From SHWC01 sp945902735 (lineage in GTDB: Bacteria; Pseudomonadota; Alphaproteobacteria; UBA828): a stretch of DNA of 64,000 nucleotides. Location of the stretch: the NCBI GenBank assembly GCA_945902735.1, contig CAMDNF010000003.1, positions 8,550-72,549 of the forward strand, read 5' to 3'. A program made the translations under genes and the position numbers. This document shows, piece after piece, positions 33,211-42,227 of this stretch (positions are counted from its first letter, which is position 1; every line of letters begins with the position of its first letter). The notes under the pieces were generated by a model. It was not told the origin of the DNA, made no database searches, and saw only the letters and a program-made list of their open reading frames with translations.

Positions 33211-34563
33211 TCAGCCGACGCCAAAGGCCAGCATGGCGTCCGCCACCTTCACGAAACCGGCGATATTGGCGCCCTTCATATAATTGACATAGCCGCCGCC
33301 TTCGCCGCCAAAGGCGACGCAACGCTCATGGATGCCGGTCATCGTGTCGGCCAGAAGTTTGTGTAAATCAGCCTCTGACCAGGAAAGACGCGCGCTGTTC
33401 TGGCTCATCTCCATGCCCGAGACCGAAACACCGCCGGCATTCGCCGCCTTGCTCGGGCCAAAGAGAATCTTGGCGTCGATATAGGCGTTGATGGCGTCCT
33501 GGTCGCTCGGCATGTTGGCGCCTTCGGAAATCACCTTCAGGCCGTTCTTGAGCAGAATTTTCGCTTCGGCGCCGTTGATCTCGTTCTGTGTCGCGCATGG
33601 AAGCGCCACATCGCATGGCACGGCCCATGGCCGCCCTTCATGAAATTCGGCGCCCTTGAATTGTTTGACATACTCCTCGATGCGGCCACGCCGCACTTCT
33701 TTCAGCTCCTGCACCCATGCGAGCGTTTCGGCATTGATGCCTTCCTTGTCATAGATGTAGCCCGAGGAGTCGGACATGGTCACGACCTTGGCGCCCAATT
33801 GCGTCGCGCGTTCGACCGCATAGGTCGCGACATTGCCTGAGCCAGACACCAACACGGTCTTGCCGTCAAAGCTCATGCCGGCGTGCTTCATCATGTTCTC
33901 GGCGAAATAGACCACGCCATAGCCGGTCGCCTCGGTGCGAATTTTGCTGCCGCCATATTCGAGGCCCTTGCCGGTCAAGACGCCGGTGAAACGCGTCGTG
34001 AGCCGCTTATATTGGCCGAACATGTAACCGATCTCGCGCCCGCCGACGCCGATATCGCCGGCCGGCACATCGACATCGTCGCCGATATAGCGGTGCAGCT
34101 CGGTCATGAACGGTTGGCAGAAGCGCATCACCTCATGGTCCGACTTGCCCTTCGGGTTGAAGTCGGCGCCGCCCTTGCCGCCGCCCATGGGCAGGCCAGT
34201 CAGCGAATTCTTGAAGGTCTGCTCGAAGGCCAGAAATTTGAGCACCGACAGTGTGACCGAGGGGTGGAATCGAATACCGCCCTTATAGGGCCCAATGGCG
34301 TTGGAGCACTGCACGCGATAGCCGCGATTGTGCCGGATCTTCTGTTTATCGTCCTCCCAGCTCACCCGGAAGATCACCACCCGGTCCGGCTCGGTCAGCC
34401 GCTCAAGGACTTGCGCCTCCATGTATTTAGGCTTGGTCACGATATAGGGCACCAGCGTCGAGGCCACCTCATAGACCGCTTGGTGAAACTCGGTTTCGCC
34501 CGAGTTTCGCCGCTTCAGCCCATTCATAAAGTTTTCGAGATAATCGCCCGCCGAAACCGCCAT
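33211..34563 (-). CDS. gdhA: NADP-specific glutamate dehydrogenase
   Basis: From the ATG at 34563, with an AAGGAG ribosome-binding site, the protein has 450 residues, the standard length of hexameric bacterial GdhA; the longer open frame is rejected. The motifs are YKGGIRFHPSVTLSVLKFLAFEQ, the catalytic LPMGGGKGGADFNPKGKS, and the Rossmann VLVSGSGNVATYA. It makes glutamate from 2-oxoglutarate and ammonia with NADPH. It lies head-to-head with the large NAD-linked dehydrogenase, so assimilatory and catabolic enzymes share one divergent control region. Confidence 0.96.
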   Translation of the reverse strand: MAVSAGDYLENFMNGLKRRNSGETEFHQAVYEVASTLVPYIVTKPKYMEAQVLERLTEPDRVVIFRVSWEDDKQKIRHNRGYRVQCSNAIGPYKGGIRFHPSVTLSVLKFLAFEQTFKNSLTGLPMGGGKGGADFNPKGKSDHEVMRFCQPFMTELHRYIGDDVDVPAGDIGVGGREIGYMFGQYKRLTTRFTGVLTGKGLEYGGSKIRTEATGYGVVYFAENMMKHAGMSFDGKTVLVSGSGNVATYAVERATQLGAKVVTMSDSSGYIYDKEGINAETLAWVQELKEVRRGRIEEYVKQFKGAEFHEGRPWAVPCDVALPCATQNEINGAEAKILLKNGLKVISEGANMPSDQDAINAYIDAKILFGPSKAANAGGVSVSGMEMSQNSARLSWSEADLHKLLADTMTGIHERCVAFGGEGGGYVNYMKGANIAGFVKVADAMLAFGVG

Positions 34564-34856
34564 CGCTCGCTCCTTTGTGACAACCCGGCGCCCCAAAGAG
34601 GGCCTGCCCACTCGCGCCGGATCGGCCGCCGCCGCCGCCAACAAATTTACCCATTGATTGTAGAGTCTATATGGTTAACGAGACTTAATCACCCACACGC
34701 GTGCAGGGGCGTTCCCGCGCCTCGGAGGAGCCGAGGCGCCGCAACGAATTCTTAGCGTCGAAGCCCAACAATCAATCGCTTGAGGGCGGTGCGCTGGCGG
34801 CCGATTCAATTCGACCCGATCATCAGGTGCACGCCCGACCGAAGGAGAGTCGCGTT

Positions 34857-37800
34857 GTGAGCGCTAGGCAAAAAGAACTGAAGGCCGAGCAGATCTCGAA
34901 AATAGCGGCCTTGGCGCGGCGGCGTATGGCCGGCGCCGATGGTGAAATGTTCGAGGCCTTTGCCTCGCGCTATTACGCCGGCGTGCAGGCGTCAGATTTG
35001 GCCAACCGCAATGAGGAGGACCTTTACGGCGCCGCCCTGTCGCATTGGCGACTGGCCCATCGCCGTCCACCCGGCGCGCCGATTGTGCGGGTCTACAACC
35101 CTGCGCTCGAGCGCGATGGCTGGCATAGCGATTACACGGTGATCGCGATGGTCAATGACGACATGCCGTTTCTGGTCGATTCGACCAGCGCCTATTTGGT
35201 CGGCGAAGGCCTTCAAGTTCATCAGGTCGTACATCCCGTGATCGGAGTCGCGCGTGACTCTCAAGGGATCATCACGTCGATCGGTGATCCCGGCGGCGCG
35301 GGCCTCAAGGCCGAGTCATTTATTCTGTTCCAAACCGATCTCAAGAGTTCACCCGAAACGCTCGCCAGCATCGCACGCGGGATTGAGCGGGTATTGGCCG
35401 ATGTCAGGCTTGCGGTGCGCGATTGGCGCCCCATGCTCAGCAAGACCGCCGAGGTGATCGCGAATATCGAGCGCTCGACGCTTCCCATCCTTGAGGAAGA
35501 TCGCCAGGAAGCCATGGCGTTTCTGCGGTGGATGGCCGACAACCATTTCACCTATTTCGGCTTCCGCGAATACAGGGTCATCACCGGGCAAGATGATTCC
35601 GTTCAATATGAGCTGATCGAGGAATCTGGCCTTGGCCTGCTGCGCGACCCGACGGTACGCCCCATGGGCCTTGAGACCGGCCGGCAAGGCTTGCCGCCCG
35701 AAGTCGCCGATTTCGTCCGCGCGCCGAATCTTCTTCTGATCACCAAAGCGGCTATGCGCTCGACCATTCATCGCGCTGTGCCGCTCGACGTGATCGGGGT
35801 CAAGATTTTCGAGCCCGCCGGGCGCGTGATCGGCGAATGGCGCTTCATCGGGCTATTCACGTCGACCGCCTATAGTCGAAGCCCGCTCGATATGCCGCTC
35901 CTGCGGCGCAAAATGAAGCGCGTGCTCGATCGCGCCGGCCTAACGCTCAATGGCCACGATTACAAAGCGCTTCAGCACATTCTTGAAACTTACCCGCGCG
36001 ACGAATTGTTTCAAATCGATCTCGACGAGTTGCTGGATATCTGCCTTGGCATTCTGGCGGTCGAGGAACGTCGGCGTGTCGGGCTTTTCGTGCGACATGA
36101 TTCATTCGAGCGCTTCATTTCGGCGTTGGTCTATCTCCCGCGCGAACGCTATAGCACCGATAGTGGCCTTCGTATCGAAGCCTTGCTTCTGAATGCTATG
36201 GGCGGCCTTCGCTCGACGCACATTGCCCAAGTGTCTGACGATCCGCTGGCCCGCATCCATTTTCAGATCGACACCACGCCCGGCCGCCTTCGGCCCTATG
36301 ACATCGCCGATCTCGAAACCCGTATCGGCGAGATCATCCGCTCATGGCCCGATCATTTGTCGGCCGCGCTGATTGCGCATCATGGTGAGGAACGCGGCAC
36401 TGCGCTGTTCCGCCGCTATGGCAAGAGCTTTCCAGCTGGCTATGTCGAGGAGTTCGCGCCGGAATTTGCCGTGGCGGATATCGACCAGATCGATGAGGCT
36501 TGCCGGTCCAACAAATTCGCGATGCGACTCTATCGGCGGGGCGATGGTGAATCCGGCTCGCTTGGCCTTAAAATTTATCACGCCAACACGCCGGTCCCCC
36601 TCTCCGAACTCTTGCCGCCGCTCGAGAACATGGGCCTCAAGGTGCTGACCGAGCGACCGCACCACATTCGCTTCGAAGCCGAGAACCCCGGCGCGCCCGA
36701 CAATGTTTGGATTCATGACCTGACCATGAAGACGGCCGATGACCTCGAGATCGATGTCGAAGCGATGCGCGAGTCATTCCACGAAGCCTTTGAAAAAATC
36801 TGGGGTGGTGAAGCGGAGGACGACGGCTTCAACCGCCTGGTCCTCAAGGCGCGCCTATCGTGGCGCGAGGTCGTCGTGTTGCGCGCTGTTGCCAAATATC
36901 TGCGTCAGGCCCGAATCCCATTCAGCCAAACCTATAAGGAAGAAACGCTAGCACGTCATGCCGGCCTCGCCGGCTTGCTCGCGCGCTATTTTGTCGCGCG
37001 GTTCGATCCCGCGCGCGTCGCGGCCAAAGACGAAGTTCCCGCGCTTCATGCCGAAATTCTAAAGACGCTTGATGCGGTAGAAAGCGTCGATGAGGATCGA
37101 ATTCTTCGTCGCTTTCTCAATGTTATCGAATCGACGCTCCGAACCAACTTCTTTCAGACCATGCCCGACGGCACACCGAAGCCTTATCTAACGTTCAAGC
37201 TCGATTCGGGCGCGCTTGACGGCCTGCCTCTGCCTCGCCCGTTTTACGAAATTTTTGTCTATTCGCCGCGTATGGAAGGAATCCATTTACGCGGCGGCAA
37301 AGTCGCGCGCGGCGGCATTCGCTGGTCCGATCGGCGCGAGGACTTCCGCACCGAAGTTCTAGCGCTGATGAAAGCGCAAATGGTCAAGAACGCGGTCATC
37401 GTGCCAGTTGGCGCGAAAGGCGGGTTCATCGTCAAGCGCCCGCCGGTCGATGGCAGTCGCGAGGCGATCCAGGACGAAGGCATCGCCTGCTATCAAACGC
37501 TCATTCGCGGTCTCTTGGATTTGACCGACAATCGCGTCAAGGATTCGATCGTGCCGCCCAAGCAGGTGGTGCGCCACGATGGCGACGACCCCTATTTGGT
37601 CGTCGCGGCCGATAAGGGCACCGCGACCTTCTCCGACATCGCGAACGCGCTCTCGGCCGAATACGGCTTCTGGCTTGGCGATGCCTTTGCCTCGGGCGGC
37701 GGCACCGGCTACGACCACAAAAAAATGGCGATTACCGCACGCGGCGCCTGGGAATCGGTCAAGCGCCATTTCCGCGAGCTCGATCGTGACATCGCGACGG

Positions 37801-39704
37801 AAGCCTTCACCTGCATCGGCGTTGGCGATATGTCGGGCGATGTGTTTGGCAATGGCGCGCTGCAATCGCACACCATGAGGTTGCTCGGCGCGTTCAATCA
37901 CCGCCACATTTTTATCGATCCCAATCCCGATCCCGAGAAGAGCTACGCCGAACGCAAGCGGCTGTTCGATTTGCCGCGCTCGAATTGGAGCGATTATGAC
38001 CGCGCGGTCATGTCCGAGGGCGCTGACATATTCGAACGCAGCGCCAAAACGCTCAAACTCTCCCCCCAAGCGCGGGCGGTCTTTGGCATCGAGCGCGAAA
38101 CGATCACGCCAAACGAGTTGATCAAAGTGCTGCTCCGCGCCGAGGTCGACTTGCTGTTTTTTGGTGGCATAGGCTGCTACGTCAAATCGAGCGCCGAGAC
38201 CGATGCCGACGCCAATGACCGCGCCAATGATGCAACGCGTATCGATGGCAAAATGATTCGCGCCAAAATCGTCGCGGAAGGCGCAAACCTTGGCATGACG
38301 CAACGCGGCCGTATCGAGTTTGCCTTGAAAGGCGGCGCGCTCAATACCGATGCGATCGACAATTCCGGTGGCGTTGATTGCTCGGATCACGAGGTCAACA
38401 TCAAGATCCTCTTGGATTCGATGGTGGCCGATGGCGACATGACCGTGAAACAGCGCAATCAACTGCTCGCTGAGATGACGGATGATGTCGCGGCGCTAGT
38501 GCTGCGCAGCAATTATCGCCAAACCCAAACCATCACGGTCGAGCAATCCCGCGCGCCTCACTATCTCGAGGCCCATGCCCGCCTCATGCGCGGGCTTGAG
38601 CGGCGCGGCCTATTGGCCCGCGAAGTCGAATTCCTGCCCAGCGAAGACGACATCGCCGCGCGCGCCCAGGCGCACAAAGGCCTAACGCGGCCCGAAATCG
38701 CGATCTTGCTGTCTTATGCCAAGACTGCGGTTTATCAGGCCCTCCATGAGGACCCCGTCCTCGATGACCCGTATTTTGCGACCGATCTGGTACGCTATTT
38801 TCCGACGCGCCTGCATGAGCCCTGTGCGGCCGCGCTCCCGAAGCATCGCCTGCGTCGCGAAATCATCGGCACCATGATCTCCAATTCGCTGGTCAACCGC
38901 GCCGGGCCGCATTTCCTGGTCGATCTGGTTGAGGAAACCGGCACGCAATCGGGCGATATCGTGCGCGCTTATGCCGCGTCGCGCCAAATCTATGCCTTGC
39001 GGGAAGATTGGGATCTCATCGATTCGCTCGACGCTAAAGTGCCGGCCAAGCTTCAGACCGAACTCGTGACCGAACTCGGCCGGCTTCTTGAGCACGGCAC
39101 GCTATGGTTCCTGCGCTTCTTGCCGCCCGGTTTTGCGATTGGTTCGGCGGTCGAGAAATTCGCCCCCGCCACCAAGGAAATCTCCGCCCATATCGACACG
39201 CTGCTTGGGCCCGAAGCGGCGGCGCCGGTGCAAGAGCGCGCCGCGTCATTGATGGGCGCCGGGATCCCTGAGCGCTTAGCCAAACGGGTCGCCGCGATCG
39301 ATGCGCTCCTGCCGGCCTGCGACGTGGTCGAAGTCGCGGTCGCGGCGAACGCGCCCACGCTTGAGGCCGCGCGTGTCTATTTCGCGCTCGGGGAACGGCT
39401 CAGCATCAAGTGGTTGCGCGATCACGCCGCCGCGCTCGCCGCCGGCAGCCATTGGCAATATCGGGCGGTCCACGCCATCATCGATGATCTGTACAGCCAG
39501 CAACGCGCTTTGGCGCTCGCCGTGCTCAAGGATACCGCCTCCGGCCAAGGCCCGGACCAACGGCTTGAGCAATGGTATGACGCCAACAAGGCGCGCATGA
39601 CCCGCGCGCTTGAAACCCTGGATGAACTCAGGCGCGACGCGCCGTTCGATTTGGCCAAGCTCGCGGTCGCCAACCGCCAGGTCCGCGCGCTGCTCGTCAG
39701 CTGA
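34857..39704 (+). CDS. gdhB: NAD-specific glutamate dehydrogenase, large 180-kDa type
   Basis: I place the start at the GTG at 34857, preceded by GAAGGAG, giving 1,615 residues, the usual size of this family; the open frame begins 156 bases earlier with no protein-like sequence. N-terminal ACT-like domains (VNDDMPFLVDSTSAYLV) precede the catalytic core: KVARGGIRWSDRREDFRTEV, KNAVIVPVGAKGGF, FASGGGTGYDHKKM and TCIGVGDMSGDVFGNGAL. A helical C-terminal domain follows. The enzyme oxidises glutamate to 2-oxoglutarate and ammonia with NAD and is catabolic. Divergent gdhA lies 293 bases away. Confidence 0.96.
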   Translation: MSARQKELKAEQISKIAALARRRMAGADGEMFEAFASRYYAGVQASDLANRNEEDLYGAALSHWRLAHRRPPGAPIVRVYNPALERDGWHSDYTVIAMVNDDMPFLVDSTSAYLVGEGLQVHQVVHPVIGVARDSQGIITSIGDPGGAGLKAESFILFQTDLKSSPETLASIARGIERVLADVRLAVRDWRPMLSKTAEVIANIERSTLPILEEDRQEAMAFLRWMADNHFTYFGFREYRVITGQDDSVQYELIEESGLGLLRDPTVRPMGLETGRQGLPPEVADFVRAPNLLLITKAAMRSTIHRAVPLDVIGVKIFEPAGRVIGEWRFIGLFTSTAYSRSPLDMPLLRRKMKRVLDRAGLTLNGHDYKALQHILETYPRDELFQIDLDELLDICLGILAVEERRRVGLFVRHDSFERFISALVYLPRERYSTDSGLRIEALLLNAMGGLRSTHIAQVSDDPLARIHFQIDTTPGRLRPYDIADLETRIGEIIRSWPDHLSAALIAHHGEERGTALFRRYGKSFPAGYVEEFAPEFAVADIDQIDEACRSNKFAMRLYRRGDGESGSLGLKIYHANTPVPLSELLPPLENMGLKVLTERPHHIRFEAENPGAPDNVWIHDLTMKTADDLEIDVEAMRESFHEAFEKIWGGEAEDDGFNRLVLKARLSWREVVVLRAVAKYLRQARIPFSQTYKEETLARHAGLAGLLARYFVARFDPARVAAKDEVPALHAEILKTLDAVESVDEDRILRRFLNVIESTLRTNFFQTMPDGTPKPYLTFKLDSGALDGLPLPRPFYEIFVYSPRMEGIHLRGGKVARGGIRWSDRREDFRTEVLALMKAQMVKNAVIVPVGAKGGFIVKRPPVDGSREAIQDEGIACYQTLIRGLLDLTDNRVKDSIVPPKQVVRHDGDDPYLVVAADKGTATFSDIANALSAEYGFWLGDAFASGGGTGYDHKKMAITARGAWESVKRHFRELDRDIATEAFTCIGVGDMSGDVFGNGALQSHTMRLLGAFNHRHIFIDPNPDPEKSYAERKRLFDLPRSNWSDYDRAVMSEGADIFERSAKTLKLSPQARAVFGIERETITPNELIKVLLRAEVDLLFFGGIGCYVKSSAETDADANDRANDATRIDGKMIRAKIVAEGANLGMTQRGRIEFALKGGALNTDAIDNSGGVDCSDHEVNIKILLDSMVADGDMTVKQRNQLLAEMTDDVAALVLRSNYRQTQTITVEQSRAPHYLEAHARLMRGLERRGLLAREVEFLPSEDDIAARAQAHKGLTRPEIAILLSYAKTAVYQALHEDPVLDDPYFATDLVRYFPTRLHEPCAAALPKHRLRREIIGTMISNSLVNRAGPHFLVDLVEETGTQSGDIVRAYAASRQIYALREDWDLIDSLDAKVPAKLQTELVTELGRLLEHGTLWFLRFLPPGFAIGSAVEKFAPATKEISAHIDTLLGPEAAAPVQERAASLMGAGIPERLAKRVAAIDALLPACDVVEVAVAANAPTLEAARVYFALGERLSIKWLRDHAAALAAGSHWQYRAVHAIIDDLYSQQRALALAVLKDTASGQGPDQRLEQWYDANKARMTRALETLDELRRDAPFDLAKLAVANRQVRALLVS

Positions 39705-39770
39705 GCCTATTTCCGCCATAATCTTTGCCCACATTGTGTGGGCGCGGTCGGGTGGCAAAGGGTTAGGATC

Positions 39771-40397
39771 ATGACGAAGCGAATGGGTCGGAATTTGCTC
39801 GCGGCCATGGCGACGGTCGCGTTGGTTGCCGTCGGTTCGGGCACGACAAGCCTTCAGGCCGCCGAGGACGATGTGGTCGGCCAGGCTGAAGAGGCGCTCA
39901 AGGATCTCTCAAAGCTCCTCGAAACCCTGTCCCAAGCCTTGCCTGAAGGCAAACAGGTGGTGGCCTCAAGCCTCGCCGATGCGATCAAGACCGCTTATGG
40001 CCGCGCGAAACCCGCAGGTCGGCCCATGCCGCCCGCAATCGCAGCGGAACTCAAACCGTTTTTTCCAACCACGCCATGGCTCTTCGAGCGCGTGCGCTGG
40101 GTCACGCTCGATGAAGTCGGCGGGCTGACCGATCTCGTGATGCTCAACCCCGATGTCGAGGCGATGACGCTGAACGATGTCATCGTGTTCCGCGACAAGG
40201 TCAATGCCGAGACCAGTCGGTCAACATGGGCCCATGAGCTGGTTCATGTTTTGCAATATGAGGCGCTTGGCGTCGACGGCTTCGCCAAGGAATATCTCGA
40301 AAGCGGCGGCGAGGATTTCGAGAAGGAAGCGAAGGACTTTGCCGACGGCGTCAAAAAGAAACTCGCAATCCCGAAGCCCAAGAAAGTCGAGTCGTGA
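39771..40397 (+). CDS. Secreted DUF4157-like protein with HExxH motif
   Basis: The 208-residue protein starts at the ATG at 39771 (AGGATC just upstream) with a signal peptide (GRNLLAAMATVALVAVGSG, cleavage near LQAAED). A helical segment follows, then a domain containing DVIVFRDKVNAETSRSTWAHELVHVLQYE. The HELVH motif gives the zinc-metallopeptidase-like HExxH seen in DUF4157 proteins, followed by a basic tail (KKKLAIPKPKK). It probably acts in the periplasm. DUF4157 domains often occur in contractile-injection or toxin contexts, but no such neighbours are present here. Confidence 0.75.
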   Translation: MTKRMGRNLLAAMATVALVAVGSGTTSLQAAEDDVVGQAEEALKDLSKLLETLSQALPEGKQVVASSLADAIKTAYGRAKPAGRPMPPAIAAELKPFFPTTPWLFERVRWVTLDEVGGLTDLVMLNPDVEAMTLNDVIVFRDKVNAETSRSTWAHELVHVLQYEALGVDGFAKEYLESGGEDFEKEAKDFADGVKKKLAIPKPKKVES

Positions 40398-40456
40398 TTC
40401 ATCGGCGCGTGAGTATGTCCCGCGAGTGCGGGTTCAATTTTTGAAGAACCATTTAT

Positions 40457-40597
40457 CCCACCCCCACCCGGCGCTTCGCGCCGACCTCCCCCATCGAGGG
40501 GGAGGTGAAATATGGGAGGCCTCGACCGTTCTTGCTTCTTTTCCCTCCCCCCCTTGAGGGGGAGGCGGCAACGCATGCGTGGCCGGGGTGGGGGGTG
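40457..40597. repeat. Large imperfect inverted-repeat element between convergent genes
   Basis: Outer arms of C-rich (CACCCCCACCCGGC, from 40459) and G-rich (GCCGGGGTGGGGGGTG, ending 40597) sequence can pair. Inside are two hairpins, ACCTCCCCC/GGGGGAGGT (40484-40492 with 40498-40506) and CCTCCCCC/GGGGGAGG near 40544-40566. The element fills most of the gap between the DUF4157-like gene and purH and probably works as a bidirectional transcript end. It differs in sequence from the elements at 23200 and 26118. Confidence 0.8.
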
Positions 40598-40640
40598 TTT
40601 CAAACTTAATTGAATCGGCGTGTATCAGCGCGGAACCATA

Positions 40641-42227
40641 TCAGTGCCGGAAGTGGCGCATCCCGGTGAACACCATGGCGAGGCCTTTATCGTCAGCCGC
40701 CGCGATCACCTCTTCATCGCGCATCGAGCCGCCGGGTTGAATCACCGCCGTGGCCCCAGCCTCCGCCGCCGCCAATAGGCCATCCGCGAACGGAAAAAAG
40801 GCGTCCGACGCCACCACCGCGCCGACCGCGAGCGATTGAGGCAAGCCCTGCGTTTTCGCCGCTTCGCTCGCTTTGTGCGCCGCGATGCGGGATGAATCGA
40901 CCCGGCTCATTTGGCCCGCGCCAATGCCAACAGTCGCACCATCCTTGGCATAGACGATTGCGTTCGATTTGACGTGCTTGGCGACGCGGAAGGCAAACAA
41001 TAGATCGGCCAGCTCGCGCTCGCTCGGCTTTCGCTTGGTCACGACCTTGAGGTCGCCAAGCCCGATGCGCCCGCCATCGCGCTCTTGCACCAAGAAGCCG
41101 CCGGCGAGAGCGCGGAGCTCAAGCCCGCGCGCGGCGGGGTCGGGCAGGCCGCCGGTCAATAACAGGCGTAGATTGGTTTTGGCGGCGAGTGCGGCGCGGG
41201 CCTCGGCATCGGCATCGGGCGCCACGATCACCTCGACGAATAATTTGGCGATCTCGCGCGCGACCGCGCCATCGAGCGGGCGGTTCGACGCGACGATGCC
41301 ACCAAAGGCGCTGACCGGATCACAGGCGAGCGCCTTCCTATAGGCCTCGACGAGTGTTGTCCCAAGCGCGACGCCACACGGATTGGCGTGCTTGATGATC
41401 GCGATCGCCGGCTGATCGAACTCGGCGACCAGCTCGAACGCGGCATTGGTATCGTTCAGATTGTTGTAGCTGAGCTCCTTGCCCTGGATTTGCATCGCCG
41501 TGGCGACACCGGGCCGCGTCTCACCGCTCGCATAAAACGCCGCCTTCTGATGCGGGTTTTCGCCATAGCGGAGCGTTTGTTTGAGCGTGGCGCCGATCGC
41601 GAAGCGCTTGGGGAAGGGCTCATCGATCACGCCCGCAAACCAGCGCGCGATCGCCGCGTCATAGCTCGCGGTGCGGGCGAGTGCGCGCGCGGCGAGCCGG
41701 CGCCGCAAATCCAAGGTGGTCGCGCCGCCATGGGCCGTCATCTCGGCCATCACGGCTTCATAATCCTCGGGCTCGACCACGATCGTCACATCGCCATGGT
41801 TCTTGGCTGCGGCCCGAATCAGCGCCGGCCCGCCAATATCGATGTTCTCGATGCAATCGTCGAACGCCGCGCCCTTCGCCACCGTTTCCTCGAACGGATA
41901 GAGGTTCACCACCACGAGATCGATCGGCTGAATGCCATGAGCCTTCATCGCCGCCTGGTGCGTCGCCTTGGCCCGCTCGGCCAGAATCCCGCCATGGATC
42001 ATCGGGTGGAGCGTTTTCACCCGCCCATCCATGATTTCGGGGAAGCCGGTGTGCGCCGACACGTCGATCACCTTCAGCCCCTCGGCCTGCAGCGCCTTCG
42101 CCGTGCCGCCGGTCGACAAAATCTCGACGCCCTGCTGGCTCAAAAACCGCGCGAACGCGGTGAGCCCGCTTTTGTCGGAAACCGAGATCAACGCGCGGGC
42201 GATGGGTGAGGCTTTGTCGAGCGGCAT
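40641..42227 (-). CDS. purH: Bifunctional AICAR transformylase/IMP cyclohydrolase
   Basis: The 528-residue protein has the N-terminal cyclohydrolase (methylglyoxal-synthase-like) domain: RALISVSDKSGLTAFARFL, STGGTAKAL, TGFPEIMDGRVKTLHPMIHGG. The transformylase domain has LRYGENPHQKAAFY, IIKHANPCGVALG and the late DAFFPFADGLLAAAEAGATAV. It carries out the last two steps of IMP synthesis. Its ATG at 42227 abuts the stop codon of the dehydratase gene, which may make it the last gene of the polysaccharide transcript, though this contact may be fortuitous. Confidence 0.97.
   Translation of the reverse strand: MPLDKASPIARALISVSDKSGLTAFARFLSQQGVEILSTGGTAKALQAEGLKVIDVSAHTGFPEIMDGRVKTLHPMIHGGILAERAKATHQAAMKAHGIQPIDLVVVNLYPFEETVAKGAAFDDCIENIDIGGPALIRAAAKNHGDVTIVVEPEDYEAVMAEMTAHGGATTLDLRRRLAARALARTASYDAAIARWFAGVIDEPFPKRFAIGATLKQTLRYGENPHQKAAFYASGETRPGVATAMQIQGKELSYNNLNDTNAAFELVAEFDQPAIAIIKHANPCGVALGTTLVEAYRKALACDPVSAFGGIVASNRPLDGAVAREIAKLFVEVIVAPDADAEARAALAAKTNLRLLLTGGLPDPAARGLELRALAGGFLVQERDGGRIGLGDLKVVTKRKPSERELADLLFAFRVAKHVKSNAIVYAKDGATVGIGAGQMSRVDSSRIAAHKASEAAKTQGLPQSLAVGAVVASDAFFPFADGLLAAAEAGATAVIQPGGSMRDEEVIAAADDKGLAMVFTGMRHFRH

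Noticed and set aside
37359..38462. 367-codon minus-strand open frame inside the NAD-glutamate dehydrogenase gene
   Set aside because: It is a codon-bias shadow of a strongly conserved gene on the other strand, with His/Arg-rich, non-protein-like sequence.
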